From NCBI GenBank assembly GCA_050250575.1, contig JBFWOJ010000007.1, positions 62,001 through 126,000 of the forward strand: a DNA stretch of 64,000 nucleotides, written 5' to 3'. Below, piece after piece: positions 8,462 through 16,483 of this stretch; the first letter of the stretch is position 1; every line of letters starts with the position of its first letter. The DNA comes from SHVO01 sp050250575 (GTDB lineage: Bacteria > Pseudomonadota > Alphaproteobacteria > Rhodospirillales > Rhodospirillaceae). The notes under the pieces were generated by a model that was not told where the DNA came from, searched no databases, and saw only the letters and a program-made list of their open reading frames with translations. Made by a program: the position numbers and the translations under genes.

Positions 8462-9346
8462 ATGGCTCAACGCGTGCGCAAGGCGGTCTTGCCTGTCGCC
8501 GGCCTCGGCACCCGTTTCCTTCCCGCCACCAAGGTCATCCCTAAAGAAATGATCCCGGTCGTGGACAAGCCCGTGGTCCAGTATGCGATCGAGGAAGCGC
8601 GCGCCGCCGGCATTGAGGAGTTCGTCTTCGTCAGCGCCGAGGGCAAAGAGTCCATTGCCGCCCATTTTTCCGCCCATCCGGTGCTGGAAAAGGCGCTCGC
8701 AGCGAAGAATAAGTCCGCCGAGCTCCAGCTCGTCCGCGACGCCACTCTTCCCGAGGGCAACGTAAAGATCGTCATCCAACATGAGCCCCTTGGCCTGGGC
8801 CATGCCGTCTGGTGTGCCAAGGAACTGGTGGGGCCGGAGCCTTTTGCCGTCATTCTCCCGGACGACATGGTGCTCTCGCAAACCTCCTGCATGAAGCAGC
8901 TGATCGATGCGCATGCCAAGGTCGGCGGTCATGTGGTCGCGGTTGAAGACGTGCCTCGGGAACACACCAGCCGCTACGGCATTTTAGATGTCGCGTCCGA
9001 CGACGGTAAGCTCGCGAAGGCTCGCGGTTTGGTGGAAAAGCCGCAGCCCGACAAGGCGCCGTCGACCTTGGCCATCATCGGGCGCTACGTCCTTGATCCT
9101 TCCGTCTTCGATGAGCTGGACAAACACACACGCGGTGCCGGCAACGAAATTCAGCTCACCGATGGACTCAACAACACCATGCCGCGTGTTGCCTTTCACG
9201 GGCTTCGCTTCGAGGGGAAACGCTATGACTGCGGAACGAGAGTCGGATTTGTCGAAGCGAACGTTGCATTCGCGCTGGCCAATCCCGAGCTCGCGCCGCG
9301 CCTGAAGCCGCTGCTGACGAGACTTATGGCGGCTGACGCCGATTAA
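8462..9346 (+). CDS. galU: UTP--glucose-1-phosphate uridylyltransferase
   Basis: This enzyme makes UDP-glucose from UTP and glucose-1-phosphate. The 294-residue product has the nucleotidyltransferase signature PVAGLGTRFLPATKVIPKEM near the N-terminus with the catalytic Arg and Lys, followed by IPVVDKPVVQYAIEEA. Later GalU motifs include ILPDDMVL (the metal-binding Asp) and EKPQPDKAPSTLAIIGRYVL. It heads a three-gene set with UDP-glucose dehydrogenase and phosphomannomutase/phosphoglucomutase, which together would convert hexose phosphates into UDP-glucose and UDP-glucuronate for exopolysaccharide or envelope glycan synthesis. Confidence 0.96.
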   Translation: MAQRVRKAVLPVAGLGTRFLPATKVIPKEMIPVVDKPVVQYAIEEARAAGIEEFVFVSAEGKESIAAHFSAHPVLEKALAAKNKSAELQLVRDATLPEGNVKIVIQHEPLGLGHAVWCAKELVGPEPFAVILPDDMVLSQTSCMKQLIDAHAKVGGHVVAVEDVPREHTSRYGILDVASDDGKLAKARGLVEKPQPDKAPSTLAIIGRYVLDPSVFDELDKHTRGAGNEIQLTDGLNNTMPRVAFHGLRFEGKRYDCGTRVGFVEANVAFALANPELAPRLKPLLTRLMAADAD

Positions 9347-9380
9347 AGGGGGGCGTTTTTTTGACCTTTAGGAGATTCAA

Positions 9381-10841
9381 ATGCGCATCGCGGTGATCGG
9401 TACGGGCTATGTCGGCCTGGTGTCCGGAGCTTGCTTTTCCGAATTCGGCGTCGACGTGGTTTGCGTCGACAAGGACGAAGCCAAGATCGCGCGGCTCAAG
9501 AAGGGTGAGATCCCGATCTATGAGCCGGGTCTCGACAATCTTGTCGCCGACAACACCGCCGCGGGCCGCTTGACCTTCACCACCGACATCAAGTCGGCCG
9601 TCGCCGGCGCCGATGCGGTCTTCATCGCCGTCGGTACGCCCTCCCGCCGCGGCGACGGTCATGCCGACCTCTCTTATGTCTACGGCGCGGCCATGGACAT
9701 CGCCGCCAACCTCACCGGCTATGCGGTGGTCGTCACGAAATCGACCGTTCCTGTGGGCACCGGCCGCCAGGTCGAGCGCATCATCCGCGCCGCCCGCCCC
9801 GAGCTCGAGTTCGACGTCGCCTCGAACCCCGAATTCCTGCGCGAGGGTTCGGCCATCAACGACTTCATGCGCCCGGACCGCGTGGTCATCGGCGCCGAGA
9901 GCGAGCGCGCGCAGAAAGTCATGCGTCAGCTCTACCGCGTGCTGTACCTGATCGAAACGCCGATCATGTTCACCTCGCTCGAAACCTCAGAGCTGATCAA
10001 GTACGCCGCCAACACGTTCCTGGCGACCAAGATCACCTTCATCAACGAGATTGCGGACCTCTGTGAAAAGGTCGGCGCCAACGTGCACGACGTCGCCAAG
10101 GGGATCGGTCTCGACGGGCGCATCGGCAAGAAGTTCCTTCATGCCGGCCCTGGCTACGGCGGCTCCTGCTTCCCGAAGGACACGCTCGCGCTGGTCAAGA
10201 CGGCGCAGGACTACGGCGCGCCGCTACGCATCGTCGAAACCGTCGTCGACGTCAACGAGAAGCGCAAGCGCCGCATGGCCGACAAGATCATTGCCGCCTG
10301 CGGCGGCAATGTGCAGGGCAAGACGATCGCCGTGCTCGGTCTGACCTTCAAGCCGAACACGGACGACATGCGCGATGCGCCCAGCCTCTCGATCATTCCG
10401 GTTCTCGAACAAGCCGGCGCCAGCGTGCGCGGCTACGATCCGGAGGGCATGCACGAAGCCAGAAAAATGCTGCCGAATGTCGTTTACTGCAACGACGCCT
10501 ACGAGACCATGAAGGACGCCGATGTCCTCGTGCTGCTCACCGAGTGGAACCAGTTCCGCAATCTCGATCTCGCGCGCGCCAAGTCGTTGCTCAGGAATCC
10601 CGTGCTTGTCGACCTGCGCAATGTCTACACGCCGGCCGACATCAAGGCCGCGGGCTTCCGCTACACCAGCATCGGGCGCCCGGAAGAACGGCCGGCCCAG
10701 CCGGAGGCCATCACCATCCCTAACAAGGGCTCCGATCCGCTGGCGGTGGTCAAAGCCGCGACCGGCCTCGGTTCGGGGCCCACCAGCCAAGCCAGGACTG
10801 CGATTGCCGGCGATATCAATGTGAGTACCGTGAGACCATGA
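9381..10841 (+). CDS. ugd: UDP-glucose 6-dehydrogenase
   Basis: This enzyme oxidises UDP-glucose twice to UDP-glucuronate using NAD. The 486-residue chain begins with the Rossmann motif MRIAVIGTGYVGLVSGACFSE. The catalytic cysteine sits in GPGYGGSCFPKDTLAL and the substrate-binding lysine in the ETSELIKYAANTFLATKI region. A C-terminal tail of about 45 residues beyond the usual end, rich in Ala, Pro and Gly, is longer than in typical members. AGGAGA lies 7 bases before the ATG. The gene overlaps the next by ATGA, so it is coupled to the phosphohexomutase. Confidence 0.96.
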   Translation: MRIAVIGTGYVGLVSGACFSEFGVDVVCVDKDEAKIARLKKGEIPIYEPGLDNLVADNTAAGRLTFTTDIKSAVAGADAVFIAVGTPSRRGDGHADLSYVYGAAMDIAANLTGYAVVVTKSTVPVGTGRQVERIIRAARPELEFDVASNPEFLREGSAINDFMRPDRVVIGAESERAQKVMRQLYRVLYLIETPIMFTSLETSELIKYAANTFLATKITFINEIADLCEKVGANVHDVAKGIGLDGRIGKKFLHAGPGYGGSCFPKDTLALVKTAQDYGAPLRIVETVVDVNEKRKRRMADKIIAACGGNVQGKTIAVLGLTFKPNTDDMRDAPSLSIIPVLEQAGASVRGYDPEGMHEARKMLPNVVYCNDAYETMKDADVLVLLTEWNQFRNLDLARAKSLLRNPVLVDLRNVYTPADIKAAGFRYTSIGRPEERPAQPEAITIPNKGSDPLAVVKAATGLGSGPTSQARTAIAGDINVSTVRP

Positions 10842-12235
10842 GCTTCAAGCACGTTTTCCATCCCACCGTCCTTCGCGAATACGACATCCGGGGAATCGTC
10901 GGCGAAACGCTGTCGCCCAAGGATGCCGAGGCGGTCGGCCGGGTATTCGGCACTCTTGTGCGCCGGGCCGGCGGAAAGCGTGTCTGCGTCGGCTACGACG
11001 GGCGCGTCAGCTCTCCATCCATGGAAGCGGCGCTCGTCGAAGGCCTGAAGTCGGTCGGCATCGATGTCGAACGCATCGGCCGCGGCCCGACCCCCATGCT
11101 GTACTTCGCGACCGTCGAGCGCGGCGCGGACGGCGGCATCATGGTCACCGGTTCGCACAATCCGCCGACGCACAACGGCTTCAAGATGATGCTTAACAAA
11201 AAGCCGTTCTTCGGCGCCGACATCAAGAAGCTCGGCGAGATGGCCGTGCGCGGCGAGATCGACGGCGCGGAAGGCAGCGTCAAGGAAACGCCGGTATTCG
11301 ACGATTACGTCAATCGTCTGCTGAAGGATTTCAAAGGCACGCGGGCGCTGACGGCTGTATGGGATCCCGGGAACGGCGCCGGCGGCGAAGTCGTCACCGC
11401 GCTGGTCAAGAAGCTCCCGGGCAGGCACATCGTTCTAAACGGCGACATCGACGGCACATTCCCGGCGCATCATCCCGATCCGACGGTGCCGAAGAATCTC
11501 GAGCAACTGATCGAAACGGTAAAAAAGGAGAAGGCCGACGTCGGTTTTGCCTTCGACGGCGATGCGGATCGCATCGGTGTGGTGGACGGGAAGGGACGTA
11601 TCCTGTGGGGCGATCAGATCCTGCAGGTGCTGGCCGAGGACGTGCTGCATGAGACCCACGGCGCCACCATCATCGCCGATGTGAAGGCGAGCCAGGCCCT
11701 GTTCGACGAAGTTGGCCGCATGGGCGGCAAACCCTTGATGTGGAAGACCGGCCACTCGTTGATCAAGAACAAGATGGCCGAGACGAAGGCGCCGCTCGCC
11801 GGCGAGATGAGCGGGCATATCTTCTTCGCCGACAAATATTACGGCTTCGACGACGCCGTGTACGCCGCCGTGCGCTTCCTGTCGATCATGGCGCGCGATG
11901 AGAAGTTCGATCTCATTTGCCGTTACGACGCCATGCCGATCATGGTCAACACGCCGGAGCTGCGATTCCCTTGTGATGATCAGCGCAAGTTCGCGGTCAT
12001 CGATGAAGTGAAGGCGCGGCTGCAGAAGTCCGGCGCCAGCGTCTCGGACATCGATGGCGTACGGGTCAACTCCAATGGCGGCTGGTGGCTGCTGCGGGCG
12101 TCGAACACCCAGGCGGTCCTCGTCGCCCGCGCCGAAGCGGCGGACGACACCGCCCTCGAGAAGCTTAAAGCCGAGCTCGCCGGGCAGCTCCAAGCCAGCG
12201 GTCTCGAGCTGCCGACGGAATCTATCGGTCACTGA
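10838..12235 (+). CDS. Phosphomannomutase/phosphoglucomutase
   Basis: An alpha-D-phosphohexomutase of 465 residues, interconverting hexose 1- and 6-phosphates. REYDIRGIVGETL near the start is typical of the AlgC-type bifunctional enzymes. The phosphoserine loop is MVTGSHNPPTHNGFKMM, the metal loop FAFDGDADRIGVVDGKG, the sugar-specificity loop GEMSGHIFFADKYYG, and the phosphate-binding C-terminal domain ends RASNTQAVLVARAEA. It supplies glucose-1-phosphate for the adjacent GalU reaction, or mannose-1-phosphate. Its start overlaps the stop of ugd. Which symbol (algC, manB or pgm) applies cannot be settled from sequence. Confidence 0.93.
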   Translation: MSFKHVFHPTVLREYDIRGIVGETLSPKDAEAVGRVFGTLVRRAGGKRVCVGYDGRVSSPSMEAALVEGLKSVGIDVERIGRGPTPMLYFATVERGADGGIMVTGSHNPPTHNGFKMMLNKKPFFGADIKKLGEMAVRGEIDGAEGSVKETPVFDDYVNRLLKDFKGTRALTAVWDPGNGAGGEVVTALVKKLPGRHIVLNGDIDGTFPAHHPDPTVPKNLEQLIETVKKEKADVGFAFDGDADRIGVVDGKGRILWGDQILQVLAEDVLHETHGATIIADVKASQALFDEVGRMGGKPLMWKTGHSLIKNKMAETKAPLAGEMSGHIFFADKYYGFDDAVYAAVRFLSIMARDEKFDLICRYDAMPIMVNTPELRFPCDDQRKFAVIDEVKARLQKSGASVSDIDGVRVNSNGGWWLLRASNTQAVLVARAEAADDTALEKLKAELAGQLQASGLELPTESIGH

Positions 12236-12246
12236 GCGTGCGCCTT

Positions 12247-12340
12247 TCTCCCTCCCCTGAGGGGGGAGCGGGAGGCCACGTTTTCTATTCCGCCGCGAGG
12301 GACAGAGAGACGATCCAGGTCCTCCCCTTGGAGGGGAGGA
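12247..12340. repeat. Pair of GC-rich hairpins after the nucleotide-sugar operon
   Basis: The 175-base gap before polX holds two hairpins made of complementary C-runs and G-runs: one around CTCCCTCCCCTGAGGGGGGA (12248-12267) and one CCTCCCCTTGGAGGGGAGG (12321-12339). They could end the upstream transcript, but no T-run follows, so they may equally be dispersed repeats. Confidence 0.4.
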
Positions 12341-12410
12341 AATATACAGGTCCGGCGCAACGCATCCGTCGTCTGGGGAACTCCTCCCGGCCGACGTGGA
12401 TTTCCCTGTT

Positions 12411-14147
12411 ATGGGAAAAGTCTCGGCCCGCGATATCGCCGCCCAACTCCGTGAAATGGGGGAGCGGCTCGCGCTTGAGCGCGGTAACCCCTATCGCGCC
12501 AAGGCCTATATCCGCGCTGCTGAGAATCTTGCCCTCAGTACGGCGCCGGTCGATGAACTCATTGCTGCCGGCCGCCTGACCGAGATCCCCGGTATCGGCG
12601 AAGCGCTGGCGGGCGTCATCGTCGACATCTTCAATACCGGTCAGTCGAAGAAATTGCTGGCCATGCGCGAGGATGCGCCGGCCGGGCTGCTCGAACTCCT
12701 AAAAATCCCCGGCCTGAGGGGCGACCGCGTGAAAAAGCTCCATGAGGTGCTTGGGATTTCATCGCTCGCGGATCTGGAAAAAGCGGCCAAGACCGATGTG
12801 CTGAAGAATACCAAAGGTTTCGGCCCCGCCTTTCAAACCAAAGTGCTGCAGGGGCTCGAGATGATAAGCGGCCCCGAGCGCCGCCACATCCACCGCGCCG
12901 CTGCGGCCGCGGACACGGCGATCAAGCAGCTCGGCCGCGATCCGGCCGTCACGCGCGTCGTGCCGACCGGGGAGATACGGCGCGCGAGCGAGCTCGTGGG
13001 CCGCGTGTCCTTGCTCGCCGTTGTGCCATCCGACGCGAGATCGCGCGCGCCGACATCGGCGGACGTGGATGTGATTTCTACCGACGAGGATCACTTCGGC
13101 ATCTCGCTCTTGCTCTCGACGGGTTCCGACAGGCACGTCGCGGCGCTTCGCGCGCTCGCGGAGAAGAAGGGCCTCGCGCTCGATGAGAATGGCTTGCGGC
13201 GTGGCCGCACAATTATCGCAAGCGCGACGGAAGAAGAGATCTACGGCGCGCTCGATCTTCCTTATATCGCTCCGGAGTTGCGCGAAAGCGGTGCGGAGGT
13301 CGAACTCGCCCGCCTCGGTAAGCTGCCGCCGCTGGTCACGCACGAGGACCTGCGCGGCGTGCTTCACGCTCACACGGTCGAATCCGATGGCGCGGACACG
13401 CTCGAGGATATGGCGGCCGCCGCGCGCAAACGCGGCTATCAATACCTGGGGTTAACCGAACATTCGCAGTCGGCGGCCTACGCCGGAGGTCTAACGCCGG
13501 CGGAGGTCGAAAGCCAGCAGCGCAAGATTGACAAGCTGAACAAGAAGCTGGGGGCTTCGTTTCACGTCTTCAAAGGCATCGAGTCCGATATCCTCGGTGA
13601 CGGATCGCTCGATTATCCCGAGGATGTGCTGAAGACCTTCGACTTCATCATTGCGAGCGTGCACAGCAAATTCAAATTAAGCGCGCGCGAGCAAACCCAG
13701 CGCATCCTGACGGCCATCGCCAATCCATATACAACCGTCATCGGTCATGTCACCGGCCGGCAGCTCTTGAGGCGGCCGGGATATGAAGTGGATATGGAAG
13801 CTGTTCTCGAAGCCTGTGCGAAACACGGAGTTGCGTTGGAGATCAACGCCCACCCCTGGCGTCTGGATGTCGACTGGCGGTGGTGTGCCCGCGGCCTCGC
13901 GCTGGGGTGCATGTTCAGCGTCAATCCCGACGCGCATTCGACCCGGGAAATCGACAATGTGCGCTGGGGCATATCGATGGCGCGCAAAGGCGGCGTCCCG
14001 CGCGAGGGAGTGCTCAACGCGCTCGATCGCAGGGCGTTCGCGGCTTATGTGCAGCAGCGGAAAGAACGCGCTTCCCTGGCAAAGACGCGGCGGCGGGCAC
14101 CCAGCGCTGGGCGGGCGAAAGCCCGAGCCGCTGCGGCGGACCGCTGA
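12411..14147 (+). CDS. PolX-family protein with PHP domain, polymerase site degenerate
   Basis: Bacterial PolX combines a family-X DNA polymerase core with a C-terminal PHP exonuclease/AP-endonuclease domain and acts in base-excision-type repair. From the ATG at 12411 (an in-frame GTG at 12396 is possible) the product is 578 residues. Helix-hairpin-helix segments ITEIPGIGEALAGVI-like and KIPGLRGDRVKKLHEVLG are present. The PHP domain has its metal ligands: VLHAHTVESDG, LTEHSQS, GIESDIL, IASVHSKF, EINAHPW and VNPDAHS. In the palm, however, where family members read G-S-x-R-R-G...G-D-[IL]-D, this protein reads PTGEIRRASELVGRVSLLAV, so the two catalytic aspartates are absent. It may keep only nuclease activity. 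The C-terminal 35 residues are basic. Confidence 0.88.
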   Translation: MGKVSARDIAAQLREMGERLALERGNPYRAKAYIRAAENLALSTAPVDELIAAGRLTEIPGIGEALAGVIVDIFNTGQSKKLLAMREDAPAGLLELLKIPGLRGDRVKKLHEVLGISSLADLEKAAKTDVLKNTKGFGPAFQTKVLQGLEMISGPERRHIHRAAAAADTAIKQLGRDPAVTRVVPTGEIRRASELVGRVSLLAVVPSDARSRAPTSADVDVISTDEDHFGISLLLSTGSDRHVAALRALAEKKGLALDENGLRRGRTIIASATEEEIYGALDLPYIAPELRESGAEVELARLGKLPPLVTHEDLRGVLHAHTVESDGADTLEDMAAAARKRGYQYLGLTEHSQSAAYAGGLTPAEVESQQRKIDKLNKKLGASFHVFKGIESDILGDGSLDYPEDVLKTFDFIIASVHSKFKLSAREQTQRILTAIANPYTTVIGHVTGRQLLRRPGYEVDMEAVLEACAKHGVALEINAHPWRLDVDWRWCARGLALGCMFSVNPDAHSTREIDNVRWGISMARKGGVPREGVLNALDRRAFAAYVQQRKERASLAKTRRRAPSAGRAKARAAAADR

Positions 14148-14336
14148 TCAGCTGGGGATGCCTTTGCCGGCGAACGCCGCGAGCTCGTCCCAGTCGCGCG
14201 CCCCGCTCAACAGTTCGTCTCGCAGCTCCTGATTGTCCAGCTTCGTCGCAGCCAATCGCAACTCAGCGGCCTTCGCGCGATATCGCGCGGCGCGGACTTC
14301 GCGTGATTCAATGGGCTTGTCGGTCGCGTCCATCAT
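14148..14336 (-). CDS. Small hypothetical helical protein
   Basis: A 62-residue protein with two methionines at the start (14336 or 14333). The sequence is charged and helical (ESREVRAARYRAKAAELRLA, then LDNQELRDELLSGARDWDEL), with no signal peptide or membrane helix. Similar short proteins, with an RxxRYRxxAxExRxxA pattern and a WxxLA near the end, are common in alphaproteobacteria and have no assigned role. It ends next to the convergent polX gene. An upstream in-frame start would give 98 residues but with unlikely composition. Confidence 0.6.
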   Translation of the reverse strand: MMDATDKPIESREVRAARYRAKAAELRLAATKLDNQELRDELLSGARDWDELAAFAGKGIPS

Positions 14337-14433
14337 CGCGAAGTACTGCACGAAAATGGCAGGATTTGGACGGTTTCTGGGAGCGGCGGATTGCGGTCTT
14401 GCAAAACGTCCGCATCCGAGGGCGTGGGTGCGG

Positions 14434-14676
14434 CTACTCATCACGCGCGGGGGCCGGGGGTGCGACGGATGTGTTGAGACGCTCCCTTTCCATGTCCAAG
14501 TGTCTGAGACGCGCTCTCATCTGCTCACGGTTGGCCTGCAGCAGCTTGAGCAGGTCTTTGGAACTCTCACTATCCATTCCGCGCCGTTCCAGCTCGGCGA
14601 TCCGCGCTTCCTGAGCGGCGATTCTTTCATCCGTCGCGGCCAGCAGCGACACGACGCGAGAGCTATTTTCGGGCAT
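14434..14676 (-). CDS. Small coiled-coil hypothetical protein
   Basis: An 80-residue soluble protein made mostly of one long amphipathic helix: AATDERIAAQEARIAELERR has heptad spacing, and LKLLQANREQMRARLRHLDM continues it. It ends in a short Ala/Pro tail. It lies 97 bases upstream of the other small minus-strand gene, with which it may be co-transcribed. No function is recognised. Confidence 0.6.
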   Translation of the reverse strand: MPENSSRVVSLLAATDERIAAQEARIAELERRGMDSESSKDLLKLLQANREQMRARLRHLDMERERLNTSVAPPAPARDE

Positions 14677-14833
14677 GGGTTGAGGCTCGTATCCGCGGCG
14701 CGCGCCCTTCGTGCGCGCTTACCGCGCGGCGCTTCTTACATTCCAACAGCGTCATGCCACGAAATATAGCGATACGGTCGGCGCTTGTATTTGTCGCGGG
14801 TTAATAAACGCCCGATTTAGCGGTCGCGAGCCA

Positions 14834-15313
14834 CTACGGCTGCGCCGGGCATACCGGTCGCGGCTCGAGCACGATCTGATCCGGCTTCAGCTCTTCCTCG
14901 CGGATCCGCATGATGCCTTTGTCGTCGCGCCGCCAATATTGGATGCGCCCGGTGAGGCGCATCGGCTCCGGCTCGTCCTCGAAGCGCATGAGCACGAGCA
15001 GGTTGTTCAGTCGCCCCGTCTGGTTCGCCCCGAGGCGGGCCGCGGGGCTGTCGGTCCAGCCCTCGAGAACCACTTTGTGTCCTTCGAAATCGGTCTGCGC
15101 CGTGTTGATGGTCCAGAACGAGATCGCCTGGCAGCGGTAAGTGATGGCTGCGGGTTCGTCCATTTCGATCTGGAACCAGGCAATGCCTTCATCCGGGCGA
15201 GGGGCAAGATTGCGCAAGGACAACAGCATGCCCTCGTGCGCGGTCGCGGAAGCCGCGGTGACGAGGACGAGCGCCGCACCGCCGGCCGCGAGAAGGCGTC
15301 CTACTTTTTGCAT
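14834..15313 (-). CDS. Exported hypothetical protein
   Basis: From the ATG at 15313 the product is 159 residues, with a signal peptide (MQKVGRLLAAGGAALVLVTAASATAHE). The mature part contains only two cysteines (in TYRCQAIS and in the terminal PRPVCPAQ), and a central TDFEGHKVVLEGWTDSPAARL stretch suggesting beta structure. An in-frame GTG at 15328 would add five residues. The start overlaps the end of the upstream Cys-containing exported gene by 13 bases, so the two are probably co-translated. No family is recognised. Confidence 0.65.
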   Translation of the reverse strand: MQKVGRLLAAGGAALVLVTAASATAHEGMLLSLRNLAPRPDEGIAWFQIEMDEPAAITYRCQAISFWTINTAQTDFEGHKVVLEGWTDSPAARLGANQTGRLNNLLVLMRFEDEPEPMRLTGRIQYWRRDDKGIMRIREEELKPDQIVLEPRPVCPAQP

Positions 15314-15702
15314 GTGTGGGTCTGGCACAGCGACGGCTTGGCGGAACTGCTGGGACGGACCACCAGATTCTCGAAGCTCTCGATGCAGTAGATATGCCGG
15401 TGGCCGAGCTGGTTGGTGTCGTGGCGCATGGGGCAGACGTTGTAAGTCGCGTCGATCTTTGCGCTGAGGTCAAGGCCAATGATCTCGGCGATGGTGCGCG
15501 GCGGCGGATGGCGGCTCATCACGAAGTTGCGTGAGCCCTCGATGTCGAGCACGAAGCCGACGTTTGTCAGCATGCTGAGCGAACCGTCGATGCGGAAGCA
15601 CGAGCTGATGGCGCCCTGACACCGTTGTGGCGCAGCTTCGCCGGCGGCGCAGGTGCCGGATAGCAGCGCGAACGTGGTGATCAGTTTGATGATACGGCGC
15701 AT
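15301..15702 (-). CDS. Exported cysteine-containing protein, paralogue A
   Basis: A 133-residue protein with signal peptide MRRIIKLITTFALLSGTCAAGEA. The mature part has six cysteines. CQGAISSCFRIDGSLSMLTN, then ATYNVCPMRHD and HIYCIESFENLVVRPSS, match in order and spacing the neighbouring exported protein encoded at 16025-16483, so the two are paralogues. The conserved cysteines probably form disulphides in the periplasm or outside. The last segment (SLCQTHTCKK) is lysine-ended. Function is unknown; the neighbouring cell-wall-hydrolase-like gene hints at an envelope role. Confidence 0.7.
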   Translation of the reverse strand: MRRIIKLITTFALLSGTCAAGEAAPQRCQGAISSCFRIDGSLSMLTNVGFVLDIEGSRNFVMSRHPPPRTIAEIIGLDLSAKIDATYNVCPMRHDTNQLGHRHIYCIESFENLVVRPSSSAKPSLCQTHTCKK

Positions 15703-16024
15703 GGTGTGATCCTTGCGCAAGTTTCTCATGTCCCTCGGCAGAATGCAAAAAACGCCGTGGCCTGGATCGCGGACCACGGTTGCGAAGACGTAGGACTCCG
15801 CACAACGTTTTGCGTCGGTACGTACCGTGCCCAGCGGGCCGGTCGGCATGCAACACCGCTTACCGCAGTGCCGGTCACTAGACGTGCAGCGATGGCTTAT
15901 CTGTTCGGCGCAGCTGCCACAGCGCGACACCGGCTCTGGGTTCCTGCTGCAGATCGCTCCATCGGCGGAGATGCCGAACTTGCGAGACCCGGTTTGAACA
16001 GCAGCTCCGTGCGGGCGTTTGAGG
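15703..16024. other. Gene-free gap between the two paralogues
   Basis: About 320 bases between the paralogous exported genes. I see no convincing reading frame, hairpin terminator or repeat here. The minus-strand frame is open across much of it but reads as low-quality, Arg/Cys-rich sequence without homology to the flanking paralogues. Confidence 0.4.
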
Positions 16025-16483
16025 TTACCTACCCTTTGCGTCACCAGCTTGTGATTCGCAGAGGCCCGCCGTATCGCGGCCCTGATTCGCGGCGCAGAAC
16101 TCGGTTTCTCCCGGGGAACCACCATCCACAACGACCATGTTCTCGCCGGACTCAATGCAGACGTTGTGCCACACGATCTCGAATGTCGCAGGGTTCGGTT
16201 CATCTCCCAAGGGACAAATGACGTAATTGCCGATGATTACACGGTATAAATCTACCGTGTCGAACACAGGTGGGGTCATGTCGAGCACGCGATAGGAAAG
16301 ATCGGGCGTGTCAGCGGGATAGAGCACGACACCTGGACCGTTTGTGATTCTCACGTGCCCACGAACTGGAAAGCAGCTACCTTTAACCTCAGCAGCGGCC
16401 CTGCAGAATTCCTCAGCGTTACCGATAGAGGTGCCGATGGCAACGAACGCGGCGACAACACACGTCGTGAATCGCATATTCAT
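16025..16483 (-). CDS. Exported cysteine-containing protein, paralogue B
   Basis: A 152-residue protein with a signal peptide ending near IGNAEE. The start ATG at 16483 overlaps the TGA of the upstream hydrolase-like gene (ATGA), which fixes it. The mature part contains KGSCFPVRGHVRITNG, NYVICPLGDEPNP and VCIESGENMVVVDGG, corresponding to SCFRIDGSLSM, NVCPM and YCIESFENLVV in the paralogue encoded at 15301-15702. A Gly/Asp-rich C-terminal tail adds two more cysteines. The coupling to a cell-wall-hydrolase-like gene suggests a shared envelope function, but no known family is recognised. Confidence 0.72.
   Translation of the reverse strand: MNMRFTTCVVAAFVAIGTSIGNAEEFCRAAAEVKGSCFPVRGHVRITNGPGVVLYPADTPDLSYRVLDMTPPVFDTVDLYRVIIGNYVICPLGDEPNPATFEIVWHNVCIESGENMVVVDGGSPGETEFCAANQGRDTAGLCESQAGDAKGR

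Noticed and set aside
15718..16024. A possible third member of the exported Cys-containing paralogues
   Set aside because: The open minus-strand frame there has no signal peptide and none of the shared S-C-F or C-I-E-S motifs.
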